Positions 26,101 through 54,216 of a DNA stretch of 64,000 bases are shown here, piece after piece (within the stretch, counting starts at the first letter, position 1; every line of letters begins with the position of its first letter). Made by a program: the position numbers and the translations under genes. The notes under the pieces are model-generated. The model was given only the letters and a program-made list of their open reading frames with translations. It did no database searches and was not told where the DNA came from. The stretch is from Larus michahellis. Taxonomy: Eukaryota > Chordata > Aves > Charadriiformes > Laridae. Location: the NCBI RefSeq assembly GCF_964199755.1, contig NC_133897.1:111414037-111478036 (forward strand). Direction: 5' to 3'.

Positions 26101-29100
26101 TTCTGTTGCAGTTACTCCATTTTCAGCAACGAACTGGAGATCTGCATATAAGCTTGAGATGGAGTATCTTGCGCTGGAGCTTGATCCCTGGAGTATCTTG
26201 TGCTCCCTGAAGCACATCCCCTAGATTTAATTTTTCCCAAGCCGAGTAACAATTATAAATACCTTATGTCCTTCATTTAATAAAAATGTTCATCAAATAA
26301 ATCGATTCTTAATTCATAATCAAATTTCATTTAAAATTACTGATAATTGCCTCTTTATTTTTCTGGCCTCTTGAAATAAATAAAAGAAATTAGTGGAGAA
26401 TTGTGAATAAAATTTAGTGGAAATTATGAATTAAATTTTTGGTGACTTCATTTTTCCCTTCCCTGCTGTGCTCCTATGTCTGACTACCTACACAGAATAT
26501 GGTTTGCCAGCAATTTTTAATGCAGATTTGAGCAAGGAAGGCTCTGGTCAAAGGCCGTGACAGCTGGGCTAAAGACGGACTTTCTTGGCCTCTCTGTGTA
26601 GGCATGGTCCAATGAACTAAGTCAGAATCCTATGGCCTTGGGAAAACAAAAACATGCCTTAATTATATTCCATGGAGAACTGGATCTGAGAGAAACTCTA
26701 GCGAAGGCTAACATGAAATTCTACAGACACGGTATTGCATCAGTACTGTATATGAATGCAATTGAATGCATAGGAGCAGAACAGAAAGACGAGAGCGAAC
26801 CTGGATCTACCAACCACTGATGTTTGGTACAGGCCGAAAAAATGTGATGTTATAGATGTAGAAGCAGACAACCAGCAGCCGAAAGTGAACCAAACAGCTT
26901 TTAAGTGATTCTCTGACAGTGCTAAAACACTACAGGGTACCCCCGTTGCTTTCTACAAACCAGTTTCTGGCCAAATCAGTCATCTAGCCAGGAGACCAGA
27001 AATATTTTTGTGTGCAGTATCGCCCAGAGCCTTTGCTGAGTCACTTTGCATTTTTCTGTGTCTATCAGCATATTAATAGATATGAGAATTCAATTACCTA
27101 TTCATGTAGTTGTACTAGCTCAGCATTTCCCAGACTCATGAGCTTTTCCTGGTAGTCTGCAGGTCTACCCTGCATTCATTCTGCTGCCTGCCTTACGCCA
27201 TTATATGAATTAGTATAATTGCCCAGCAGAGCACTGCTTGGCGTGTCTCATTAGCATTCTTTAATTACAGCAGGACTGAATGGCATGTCATTTACTTGTA
27301 AAAACTATTCACTGTGTGTTACAAAAGTGATTATAAACTAATCTCTAAGCTTTGGCTTCAGCTTGGACCTGACATTTTTATAGACATCTATACTTCATTC
27401 TGGTGTTCGTGATAACAGATCCCCTTGACTAAGCTGTTGTCTGTTAATAAGCAATCTATCCTAATTCATTATCTCACACTTCATTAAGCATAGGTAAACA
27501 AGAGTCTGGGAAATTCTTTTATTGCTAATTTGACTTGTTAGCAAATGTTCACACTAGTTTGAGCTATTCTCCCTCTTAGCTCCTACTTGCTGATTCCAGT
27601 GACTAAAAGAAAAATTATATTTCAGCTGGACTTATGTAAGTTTTGTAGTATAAATACAAACTAACACACTCTGCCTCCATATTGGTCCCTCTACCCTCGC
27701 TCTTTTGCTGTCCCTTCTCTTTGCAAAGTGACAGCAATTAAGTCCATCTGAAAAAAGACTCCTCTAGGCAATACTTACTCTACTCAACGCAGTCTGACCA
27801 AACCTCCTGGATCAGGGTTCTCAAGGACTCTGCCACAGAAGAAGCAAAACTGCACTTAAGCTTGGGGAAAGCAAGAAAAACAGGAGGGGGGAAAAGAGGT
27901 TTCTACAGGAATTTGGAATCTGGTAAGCAGGTGTGGGCGAATCATAATTTCAAACCCAAATATTTAAAACTCGTCTTCAGTCTGGCTTTAGACATCTGAG
28001 ACCTTTTGTACTACTAGCCCTTCGTACAATCCTATGCCAAGCAAGCCGGATAACAGAATAAAGTTTTGCCGCACAGCACAAGGCTGAGTTGCATAAAGTC
28101 TGTGGTCCTAGTGAAAGATCTACAAGGAACCCTGTCGTTGCTCTCTACATAAATGTCATCACCTTAAGTTGATGAAATTCAGCTGTGTTTTCAGATCTAA
28201 CATGCTTAAATCCAAAGAGAGTTTCAAGGTGACAGAAGTAGAAAAAATACTTTACTGTGTAAGTGCAAAGTCGACATTACCCAGGTTGGTTTATTAATGA
28301 AAGAAAGAAAAAGTGCTACGTTTTTAGGGAGTATATGACATTTTCCATTTAGGCTGAGGGAAAATGCAGTTAGCCTCAGTAGCTGAATACAGAAATCCTG
28401 CCTACGAATTCGCTTTTCTCCTCCACCCTGAACACAGTCATCTTTATACTGGGCGAAGTGGGCAACATTAACACCCTAAATCAATCAAGATTTAGTTTCA
28501 CGCTCACACAGGAGGTTCAGCACACTAAATGACTGAAAGGTACCACATCTGTGAAAAATTCATTTTTCTTTTTGTAAGACGCTCTTCAGTGTATAACTGC
28601 TAGATTGCTGCTAGAAAGGGCAGCTGTGGGAGGGGAAAAGATGATAAGTGAAACCACAGATACTGTCTCGAGACAAGCACATCTTCAAGAAAGGATGAAA
28701 GAAAATATTTACCTGATTCAAGCCTTTAATTTGAAGTAGAAATTGCTAAGCAAAGCACAATGAGAGCATGTTCTCTGTTACATGAACCACTTCTGGCCTT
28801 GAATCCACAAGCAGCATGTTGTATTTTCCCCACTGTGGGGAATTTCTGGAAAACTCCTCACCTGCTAGACCCAGAATGTTTGCATTGCTTTGGAATGCAT
28901 ATTTCCATCAAAATCTTATTTGTTCTGGAGGACCCATGGCCTTTTCACACATGAAATGGAAGTATTTCATACAGCTAATAGGAACTGATTATTTAAAGCA
29001 GTGACCGCCACTTACTGAGATTCATTTCAAGTAAAGCAAAGAAATGGGCAGTGATTATTCTACGCTACAGTTCAAAGGGAATCCTGCAAAGCTGAATAAT

Positions 29101-30392
29101 GCATTTTACTAATAAGTGTTCCTCTCCCCAAACTATTCGTACTATAAAAGTCTCAGTGATGATGACTGAACTGATCAACTCTCACAGGAAACATGAAAAA
29201 CACCCTTTCAGCACAGCATTTGATAGAAGAATAGAGAACAATGGGGAAAAAAAAATACAGGAAATAAAAAAAAAATAATAATCCTTTCGTCTGCTCTTCG
29301 GTTTATTGTAAGGTGTGCTACCCTACTCTGTACAAATCATTTTTAAAGCAAGAAACAATGAAATTAGTTTCTGACCCAACAAAATTCTACATCAGGCTCC
29401 AGCCGTGACTCATGTACAGGTGCACAGACACTGCAGATGCTCTTGGCTAATGTACCTAAATCATCTTTGGAGTTAGCACAAATTGACAGCAGGAATGATG
29501 ACTAAAATTAAAGATTGTACTACAAAAGTAATGTCAGAATAGAAGAAAGTAGTTTCATACTCTGACTTCTGTCAGGCCAGCTGTAAGTGAAAGTCAGCTA
29601 ACAAAAGAACATTTTAGCTGGTCTTTTAAAAGTGGTTTCTCTATAAAACTCCATTGTTTCATCTTGAGATTCCTACGTAATGCCATGCGAATTACAGGTT
29701 ACCATGCTGCAGAATTAATGGACTTCTACCAGCAGGACATCCTTCCTTCTCCCCCCAGAAAAAAGGGGCATGATTTTGCTTGGCATATGAGAACACTGAA
29801 GGCAGCGGCCAAATTGCACATTTAATTTCCATTTACCTCAGGAGGCAACAGAAACCGCCAAACAGGAAAAACATAAAACTTACTTTTGCCCTCTTTATTT
29901 CTAACGTTTTGATACTGATTAGCAAAAGAGTAACCTCATCTCCATCCACAAATTAATTTCATAAAGCAACAATGGTTTTGTAATTTGTATTCTGGCAGGG
30001 ATGAAAGTAGGGCAAGCACAAGAAAAATATCTGAAAGGTATCAGAGTAGATATAAGAAACACGCACTTTATATAAAAAAATTATATTCCAGAAATAAATG
30101 GGTTATTGCATCCATTACATGTTTCAGGTAGTCTTAAACCACTTGGTAGGGACTATTTGCCTTCTGTGCACCCCCCTGCGTCAGATGCTGGGCTAACAGC
30201 TGCTGTGCGGGTATTTAAAATACTGGTCTCAAGGGCTAATGCATATATTTATTTATTGTTCAGCAATGAGGTAGTCATCTGGTGACAAGAACTATGATAA
30301 ACTGCCAGGTTTTGGTACACCAATTGTGGATGTTCTTAAACACTAACATGCTATAAAATATTGCTGCTTTGCTCAAAATTCTTTAGCCTAGA
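20176..30392. other. Long intergenic stretch, no gene recognised
   Basis: About 10 kb without a recognisable gene, RNA or intact transposon. The open frames in it (for example 23028-23420, 25143-25610 and 25622-26053) have no family signature and no splice context. Short poly(A) and A/T runs occur near 23570 and 29265. The 27.1-27.6 kb part is rich in TAAT-type motifs and might be regulatory, but nothing proves it. Confidence 0.45.
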
Positions 30393-31009
30393 TGTCCTGG
30401 TTTGAGGTAAAACAGAACTAATTTTCTTTTCAGTAATTTTACTTTTCAGTTAAGTGTCTTCTAAGTAACTGCAGTCTCTAAAATTAACGGCATATTCATC
30501 AGACAGCATCTGCTGTCAGAGTGATACGGCCTGGTGTTTATAGTTATTGCTATAACAACCAAGGTCAGCCAACTTTTTAATATGCCCCGTTGGACGGTCA
30601 GAAGGGGAAGAGCGTAGAGGGGTCACACCTGTGGGGAGGAGCAGACAGGACAGATGACCCAAACCTGACCAATGGGGTATCCCATCCATCTGCCCCATGC
30701 TCAATATAAAAGCTGAGGGATCAAAAGAGTCAGTCTCTTTCTTCAGTGGCTGGCGTCCAAGGAGTACCCTGTCTGTTCGTCTGCCTTTGATCCCGATCTG
30801 TGCGTTCCTGAATCCAGACCCAGAATCCAGCTCCCATCCATCACTGAATCCAGCCTGGGATTATTAATATTTCATTAAAGTAGTTTAGTTTCTTTTTCAA
30901 CCCGTAAGTTTTCTCTCTCTCTCATTCTCCCTCCTCTCCTCTGAAAGAAGAGAGGTTAAAGAGAGCAACTGTCACTCATTTAGTGGCCAGCCCAGCTCAA
31001 ACCATGACA
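30393..31009 (+). mobile_element. Solo LTR inserted into a CR1, 617 bp
   Basis: Starts TGTCCTGGTTTGAGG and ends CTCAAACCATGACA, imperfectly inverted TG...CA termini. Inside are GACCAATGG (CCAAT) near 30667, a TATA box TATAAAAG at 30705-30712, and an ATTAAA poly(A) signal at 30874-30879. All are on the plus strand in the order of a functional LTR. The flanks are CTAGA (30388-30392) and CTGGA (31010-31014), a 5-base target duplication with one change. The CTGGA is itself CR1 sequence, so the LTR landed in a pre-existing CR1. Confidence 0.88.
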
Positions 31010-31362
31010 CTGGAGAAGAGAAGCCACCAGGGAGACCTTATTGTGGCCTTTCATTCCTTAGAGGGGCTTATAAGAAAGATGGGAACAGACTTTTTACCAG
31101 GGCCTGCAGTGATAGGACAAGGTGTAATCATTTTAAACTAAGAAAGGGTAGATTGAGATATTAAGAAGAAATTTTTTACTCTGAGGGCGGTGAGACACTG
31201 GAAGAGGTTGCCCAGAGAAGTTGTGGATGCCCCATCCCTGAAAGCATTCAAGGGTGGGTTGGATGGGACTTTGAGCAACCTGGTCTAGTGCCCATGGCAG
31301 GGGCGTTGGACTAGGTGATCTTTAAGGTCCCTTCTAACCCAAACCATTCTATGATTCTATGA
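31010..31362 (+). mobile_element. CR1 LINE 3' fragment
   Basis: Begins at CTGGAGAAGAGAAG directly after the LTR and runs through the CR1 tail to GTTGGACTAGGTGATC and the 3' repeat ATTCTATGATTCTATGA. Before the LTR, TTCTTTAGCCTAGA (to 30392) resembles the CR1 text TTGTTCAGCCTGGA. The left part of this CR1 therefore seems to be only a short remnant. Confidence 0.92.
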
Positions 31363-33894
31363 ATTTGCCAAAATATTCTTACAAAATTACAATAAAACAT
31401 CGGTTCATCTCTATTAGGGCACAAATCCATAGTACTATTGAAGGCAAAGTTCCAGCCAGGTAGGGCAACTTAGAAAACCATTGTCTTCTGATTTAAAACT
31501 TTTCTGTAGAGGAGAGACTGTTCTTTCACTTGTCTAGATAGCATCAAGCACGCACGTGCTATCACACCACAAACAAGCAATACAACCCACAAGCAAAAGG
31601 ACAAATGTAACCTAACCACTGTCAGGTATGTCTTCAGGGCAGCCTTAGGACTGCCCCTTCCTTTCAGATTGTGTTCCATTTTATAGAAACTTCAACTTAA
31701 ACAGGCATTAGACAAACTGTATACTGTAATCAGCCCCTTGATTATCGCAGCTGGGGTTCCATGTTTTTGCCCAAAAGCCTCCTGTGGGCTCAGACTCACA
31801 GTAATCAGCCCAGAGCCCCCAGGTTCTAAGAGGTCCAACAGTCCGTGCCATTATACCCAAGATGCAGGAGGCCCTACGCACTCTTAAGGTAGCCCAATTT
31901 TCTCTCGAGGCTGTTGTTAAGGGGAAGCAGTGATCTGCTTCTAGCTGAAGAAACATTTAATTGAATCTTTCATGAATTAGGCAAGGAAGCCAACAATTTA
32001 CTAACCTGTAATTATTGTTATTTGTTCAGCTCGCTCACAGCTCTTTCATAACGAAGCAGGCTTCGGTTCCAGCTGTCTGTTGCACAGACGTACACTGGCG
32101 GGTGTCAAAAGCAGAACTGAAGAAAGAAAAGGGCTACCTGGACCAAGCGATTCAGAATAATTCCGCTACCAGAAAATTACTGCTCCACAGAGCAGTTTGC
32201 TTGGACTATAAAAATTAAAAATTTAAAAGCTGGTTTTTATTTATAAACCAAGGTGATCTTTGTGTTTATTATTTCATGTAGGTTTTTTGTAGTTTTAAAC
32301 CAACAAAGACTATTTTTTTGTGCCTAAAGTCAGAACAACTCCATCACTGTGAAGTTAGAAGAAGTGAGTACAAGCTGAGAAGGAAGCTGTTACTGGTTAG
32401 GAGCGACCAAGTCACCAGCGGAGTAGTCTTATTTGAAGACTACAAAAAGCCTGAAAAGATAAGACGAAGAGCCGAGCACCTAGGTGGGAGTGAGAAATAT
32501 GACTCCAGAAAACACGACTATTGTTACACTGAACCCCATGGTGATGTTCACTCCTCCCCTAAGTGCAGCAAATATCCAGTTTAATTGCAATTAGTGAGTA
32601 ATTAAGGGCAACCAAAAGCACACCCTTCGATCAGACTGTTTCAGAAACACTGTGTGAATTCAGACCAGGCTGTGAGACTCGGAGAGAACGCGCAACTCCT
32701 AACGAAGCTGTTCTATTGAAACAATACGGCCTATGAACTAAAAGAATATCCTTTCCTTGGGCTTCAACCATTAACAGCACAGATCAGTCAGACCTTAAAT
32801 GTTCAAACACCTTACCCTGAAAGTGAATTTCAGTTGCTGGGAGACACATCAAAGCAAATAAAAAGATGACAATGTTGAGAACCAGCTTTAATGAAATGAA
32901 GAAAGGATGACACCTTCCATCAAAATGGCATTTATGCACCATCAGAAAACCTTTAACTTATCAAAACCTAATTTATCAAATTAGCTTTGTTCTGCCTTAC
33001 ATCTATTCTCTAAGTAACAGAAACATTCAAGGCAGCACATAAATCTATGATGGTGATGTATTAAAGAGGTATGCTATAAGGGAGGTGAAAAGAAAGCCAT
33101 TTCACCAGCACTAGCACATCCACGTAAAATGCTACACATTGAAGCTGCAAAAAACTAAACTATATTAACAGGTTTTAGTTCAGTACAAAGTATTCATAAT
33201 GTCATCAGCACAAAGATTCAGATTTCGGACTTTTTTTCTTCAAATCTCAAATGGGGTTTCTTGTTCAAAAAACCACTCACACACTTATCTCCGTGTCTTT
33301 TGGCACTTGAAACAACCTGATTTTTGTGCTTCACGCTTCTGAAAAATCAGGACGCTTATTTGCATTCCCGAGTAACAATACAGATGTCCATTCCCTCGCT
33401 TCCATACAGGCAGAGGCCCTCATTTGTAGCACACAAGGAAGACTGGGGACTGAGATTACAAAACTACTGCTAATCCTGTTTGTGTTTAGACAAGCCATTT
33501 CTTCCCCCAGAGCCATTATTACTGTGGCAATAAGTGGGCTGCAAAAGTGCATTTATTCTCAGACCCTTGATTACTCTGCAGATGTTTTAAATATATTGCT
33601 ACCCAGCTTAACATTCTCTAACTTAACTGTTTTCGAAGCCTTTACAAACACAGTTTAGCAATTAGAATACAGCATATAATTACTCTTTTTAATAAAAAGA
33701 GATATTGGAAGAGAGAGCGCTTTATTAAATTGACTGTGACTCAAAAGGAAAACACTTTTAGTCAAAGGACTGAGATGTTCATTATGTAAATTAAATTATT
33801 CAAATGTTGTAACAGGAGTACATGTAAGATTTGTATCAAGTCTTGCTTCTTAAGTCAATCAAATACATTCTACCAAGCAACACGCCTCCTTAAG
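31363..33894. other. Intergenic, nothing recognised
   Basis: AT-rich sequence. Short open frames at 31470-31956 and 32318-32584 show no known domain. No LTR or CR1 end was found. Confidence 0.4.
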
Positions 33895-34275
33895 CATTTG
33901 CCTGGAGAAAAGAAGGCTCCGGTGAGACCTTATAGCAGCCTTCCAGTACCTGAAGGGGGCCTACAAGAAAGCCGGGGAGGGGCTGTTTGCAAGGGCATGT
34001 AGCGATAGGACAAGGGAAATGGTTTTAAACTAGAGCAGGGTAGGTTTAGATTAGACATTAGCAAGAAGTTCTTTACAATGAGGGTGGTGAAACACTGGCA
34101 CAGGTTGCCCAGAGAGGTGGTGGAGGTCCCATCTCTGGAGACATTCAAGGCCAGGCTTGACGAGGCTCTGAGCAACCTGGTCTAGTTGAAGATGTCCCTG
34201 CTTCCTGCAGGGGGGTTGGACTAGATGACCTTTAAAGGTCCCTTCCAACCCAACACATTCTATGATTCCATGATA
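33895..34275 (+). mobile_element. CR1 LINE 3' fragment
   Basis: Starts at GCCTGGAGAAAAGAAGGC and ends with ATTCTATGATTCCATGAT. The stretch from about 33972 to 34090 is practically the same as in the CR1 at 18774-19389. Both share the same diagnostic variants, so they belong to one subfamily. The copy is strongly 5'-truncated and non-coding. Confidence 0.93.
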
Positions 34276-35299
34276 AAAACCAGCGCATGCTTAAATGCTT
34301 TGCAGCAATTTCTACCAGACTGGTGTGTAATTCACAAAAGCAAACTCATAAAATATAGCACTGATATAACAGTACTGCAGCATGACACATTTCCTGCACA
34401 AATACAGTATTTCTTTTCGTTATTTTTGCTGTAGGGCTGCAGAATATCCTAAACCCCACAAGGAAAAATTACCTGTGCTAACAGTACTTGTGCATCTTCA
34501 TTGCCCCATAACCTCAGCTACAGGACAAAGAAACAAAATAGATAGCTGCATCTTTCAAAAGCAAGGAAAGATGGGAGAAAATGTTATGACCAATTGCCGC
34601 TGGCAGCCAAGTACTTTTTTCTTTTTTAATGAGTCTTCCATCCTCACCTTGGCAAATGCATCTCTCGTGAGCACTGAATCCGTATTAAATAGAAAGGGCT
34701 GGTGTTTCACTTGAGTCTTTAGCAACACAGAATTATAAAGCATTGTACTTTTGAACATACTAACCAATGAGTTACAACAGGATTTTCACACATCCACTTT
34801 CACGGTGAACTGAGGCGTTTCCTGATGCAAGGAATATATTTAACATAAGTCCAAAGCAGTTTTTCAACTCTGCCGGCTCTCCACAGCAACGACGTGTTGA
34901 GCAACTGGGTTCCACCACAGTTCTCAACCGTCTGCCATCACAGAAGGCAACTAGAAGAAAAGGTTATGCATTTTCTAGCTCCTGTTTGCAACTCATATGT
35001 CTCAACACCTAGGTGAGACAGGATGAACTGAATTACAAAGTTAAATTGCCATTTCTAATCTGAATTCCTGGACTGCATAAAGTGAATTTGAAAACTGAAC
35101 CACTTAATTGGCATAGCACCCTTCCTGTAACACCCCTCCACCCTTTCTTAATTCAAGGGATTGCCAAAACTCCTTCTGTTACAAAAATCACCCAGCTCAG
35201 ATGACCTCGGCATTCTCCAGTCTTCAAGGCCCTGAGGGCCGTGATGTTCCACACTCTTAATTGCTTCAGGTCTACTGGGAAGATATTTATCAGGAAAAG
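34276..35299. other. Intergenic, nothing recognised
   Basis: No gene or repeat end recognised. The 5' limit of the next CR1 may lie somewhat inside this interval. Confidence 0.4.
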
Positions 35300-36116
35300 T
35301 TGCAGGGGCTATCCACTTGCTGTTGCGGGGCTACCATCTTATTGGGATCACGGAGGCATGGTGGGATGACTCGCACGACTGGAGAAGGGACACAGTCTTT
35401 AGTAAAGACTGAAGGTGAAGTGGTGGAGTCGCCATTTACACGAGAACACAGCTGGAATGCATGGAGGTCTGCGTTGGGACAGAGAACAAGCCAATTGAGA
35501 GCTTATGGGCAAGGACTAAAGAAATGAGAGGTAAGGGTGACATTATAGTGGATGTCAGCTATAGGCCACCTGATCAGAAAGAAGCGATTCTCACCCTCTG
35601 CTCCACTCTGGTGACACCCCGCCCGGAGCACGGCATCCAGCTCTGGAGCCCCCAGCATAAGAAGGACAGGGAGAGGGTTGAGAAGGGACATGAAGATAAG
35701 AGGGCTGGAACACCTCTCCTATGAGGACAGGCTGAGAGAGTTGGGGTTGTTCAGCCTGGAGAAGAGAAAGCTCCAGGGAGACCTTACAGCAGCCTTCCAG
35801 TATCTGAAGGGAACTGGAGAGGGACTTTTTAAAAGGACGTGAAGCCATAGGATGAAGGGTACTGGCTTCAAACTGGAAGAGGATAGGTTTAGATTAGATA
35901 TTAGAAAGAAATTCTTTACTGCGAGGGTGGTGAGGCACTGGAACAGGCTGCCCAGGGAAGCTGTGGATGCCCCATCCCTGGAAGTGTTCAAGGCCAGGCT
36001 GGATGGGGCTTTGAGCAGCCTGGTCTAGTGGGAGGTGTCCCTGCCTGTGGCAGGGGGGCTGGAACTAGGTGATCTTTAAGGTCCCTTCCAACCCAAACCA
36101 TTCTATTATTCTATGA
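35300..36116 (+). mobile_element. CR1 LINE with internal deletion
   Basis: The left part, about 35320-35580, encodes pieces of the CR1 ORF2 APE-type endonuclease domain. A GITE-WWDDSHDW-like segment appears in one frame near 35335-35380, and an IIVDVSYRPPDQKE segment at about 35543-35585. At about 35590 the sequence jumps to the far end of the reverse-transcriptase region (TCTGCTCCACTCTGGTGA, then CATCCAGCTCTGGAGCC) and continues through the standard CR1 tail. It ends with ATTCTATTATTCTATGA. Most of the reverse transcriptase is missing. Frameshifts break what remains. Confidence 0.85.
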
Positions 36117-36396
36117 CTCTTTTCAGTGGTGCCCAGTGACAGGACAAAGGCAATGGGCACACACTGGAACACAGGGGGTTCCCTCTGAACATCAGGAAAC
36201 AGTTTTTCACTGTGAGGGTGACTGAGCACTGGCACAGGTTGTCCAGAGAAGCTATGGAGTCTCCCTCATTGGAGATATTCGAAAACCCTCTGGACACGAC
36301 CCTGGGAAACCAGCTCTAGGGGAACCTGCTTGAGCAGGGGTGTTAGACCACATGACCTCCAGAGTTCCAACCTCAACCTTTATGTGACTCCGTGAT
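36117..36396 (+). mobile_element. Second CR1 3' fragment, different subfamily
   Basis: Starts at CTCTTTTCAGTGGTGCCCAG and reads on through GAACATCAGGAAACAG, TGAGCACTGGCACAGG and GACCTCCAGAGTTCCAACC, ending at a decayed terminal repeat. The CTTTTCAGTGGTGCCC type is the one seen in the 58.2-kb copy and not in the CR1 immediately to its left. The two are different insertions lying head to tail. Confidence 0.88.
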
Positions 36397-38187
36397 AGGT
36401 TGAGATTTGCCTAAAAGAGGAAAGACGCTCCACTGGATTTCCCCTCTTTTTATTATTCTGATTTCTTCCAAAAATAGCATAACAATGAACTTTCAAATGA
36501 AATCTGATACAAGAAATCTAACAAAACTAGCTTTGACACACACAGTTTCAATTAAACATTTCAGCATTTCTAAAGTGTCAGCATTTTTCAGCTAGTTTCA
36601 TGAGTACTAATTCTAGCAGACAAGAGTCTTGTTTTCTTAATTTCAGCAGCAGAACTGGCTGTGATTCTACTGCTTTGGTGAAGGTTTTTTTTTACTGTAT
36701 AGAAGAATACCTATACAAAAAATCAGGACTATGACCTAAATACAGGGGGAAGGCAATACAACTACAAACTCAAATAATTTGAATGCTTAGCTCTGTAACA
36801 GAAACGTTCTTTCCTAGGTTTATTACAGCTTTTCAAAATACTCGTGTACCATCAACATTTCACCATTTCATCTCTATGTAAACTATACTAGCCAACAGCT
36901 ACTGTCAGGCCAAGAAGGGAGGGAAAAAACATGAAGCACTCGTGCCCTCTCAGTAGCGGATGGCTACAAGCACATGGAAAGCAGACGAAACAGCATGTCA
37001 GAAATCCCTAAATCCAGCTCTAAGAGACTGACGGGCAGTTAAGATGGTAGTTAGGCAGACTTCTGTCTATTGATATCATTGGATTCTACTCACAAAGTAT
37101 TGGGCTCTAATTTGGGGATTGCTATCCACACGTACTGGGGTGCGTACACACATTCACAGCCCTCCATCCCAGAGTGAACTTCTAGTATCCTCAAACGTTA
37201 CACAGGCTCTCCTTCTGGTTCATGATCCAGCATGTTACTGTGTTCCTAATGCCTTAAGGACTGCAATGAGTTCTCTATCACCACTAATAGCTCATCCTTC
37301 TGCCAAGCCCATTTGGAATTTTATGACACAAGAAGCACAGTCTAAGATCTGTCTAATATGTTTCAGGAAACATTAAAACTACCAAAAATTCAGGAGAGTC
37401 TTTAGTACAACAGAAAATACTCAGTCATCTAAGTTCAGCAGCTGTTATTGGTTATCATATAGTCATATTTGGAAAAACAACATAGAGACTTAAAACTTTA
37501 GAAATTCACTTATTTCAGAGCAGTTTTGTACAGAACAAACTCGTTTAATCTTGAAAGCACCATGAAGTGACACTACATATCAGCAAGCACGAAAAACAGG
37601 AACATTGTGGGACTTTACCACATAAACTACAAATTGAATACCACTAAGGTAGATTTACACTGCAGGCCTGAGCACAGCACAGAGGTACTCAAACTGACTC
37701 GGGTATTATTTGCCACTTAGCTCTGCATGCAATGTAGACATACCCCATATGTCTGAATATACTGAGCTCTTGCAGTACAATATTTAGGCCCTCATTCTGC
37801 ACCAAAGTCAACAGTCCTTTTTCCATCAGTTTCAGGAAGTGCAGGGTCAGGCTTGTAATCACAAACATACTTCTACTAACAAAACATTTATTTCTAACAT
37901 AAAGTTGTGTCAAGTTCAAACATGAGTTTTGAGAGCATGCAGATTGCTTACAAATGCTTAAAAAGACTGGTTCAGAATCTTTCTTATATATACACACACA
38001 AGTCCATCTGTCACAGACAGGCAATGTAACTCAGATTCATGAGCTTGCTCTAGTTTTCGGTAGTGTCCTGCACACTTCTGATAATTAAAAAATAAAAAAT
38101 AAAAAAATAGTTGCCACAATGGATTTCTGACCATTCCAACTTGCACATGGATATGATCTCTTCTTGCTGCACCCAGTATGTGAAGTT
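36397..38187 (-). other. RNMT 3' UTR and downstream flank
   Basis: The 3' UTR of RNMT must begin at 38187 and run leftwards. AATAAA on the minus strand occurs at about 37882-37890 (TTTATT on the plus strand) and would give a 3' UTR of about 300 bases. Further hexamers occur near 36818 and 36449. Which is used cannot be told from sequence. No other gene is seen. Confidence 0.45.
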
Positions 38188-54173
<15,986 letters not shown>

Positions 54174-54216
54174 TTTTAACAGGTTAGTCTCCTTGTCCTT
54201 CGATCAGAATGGAAAC
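54174..54216 (-). other. RNMT: RNMT 5' UTR part of coding exon 1
   Basis: A strong acceptor (long pyrimidine tract, then TCTGTAG|GTTTCC) places the 5' edge of the first coding exon at 54216, leaving 43 non-coding bases before the ATG. The upstream exon must be joined across an intron of about 1.6 kb. Confidence 0.75.
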
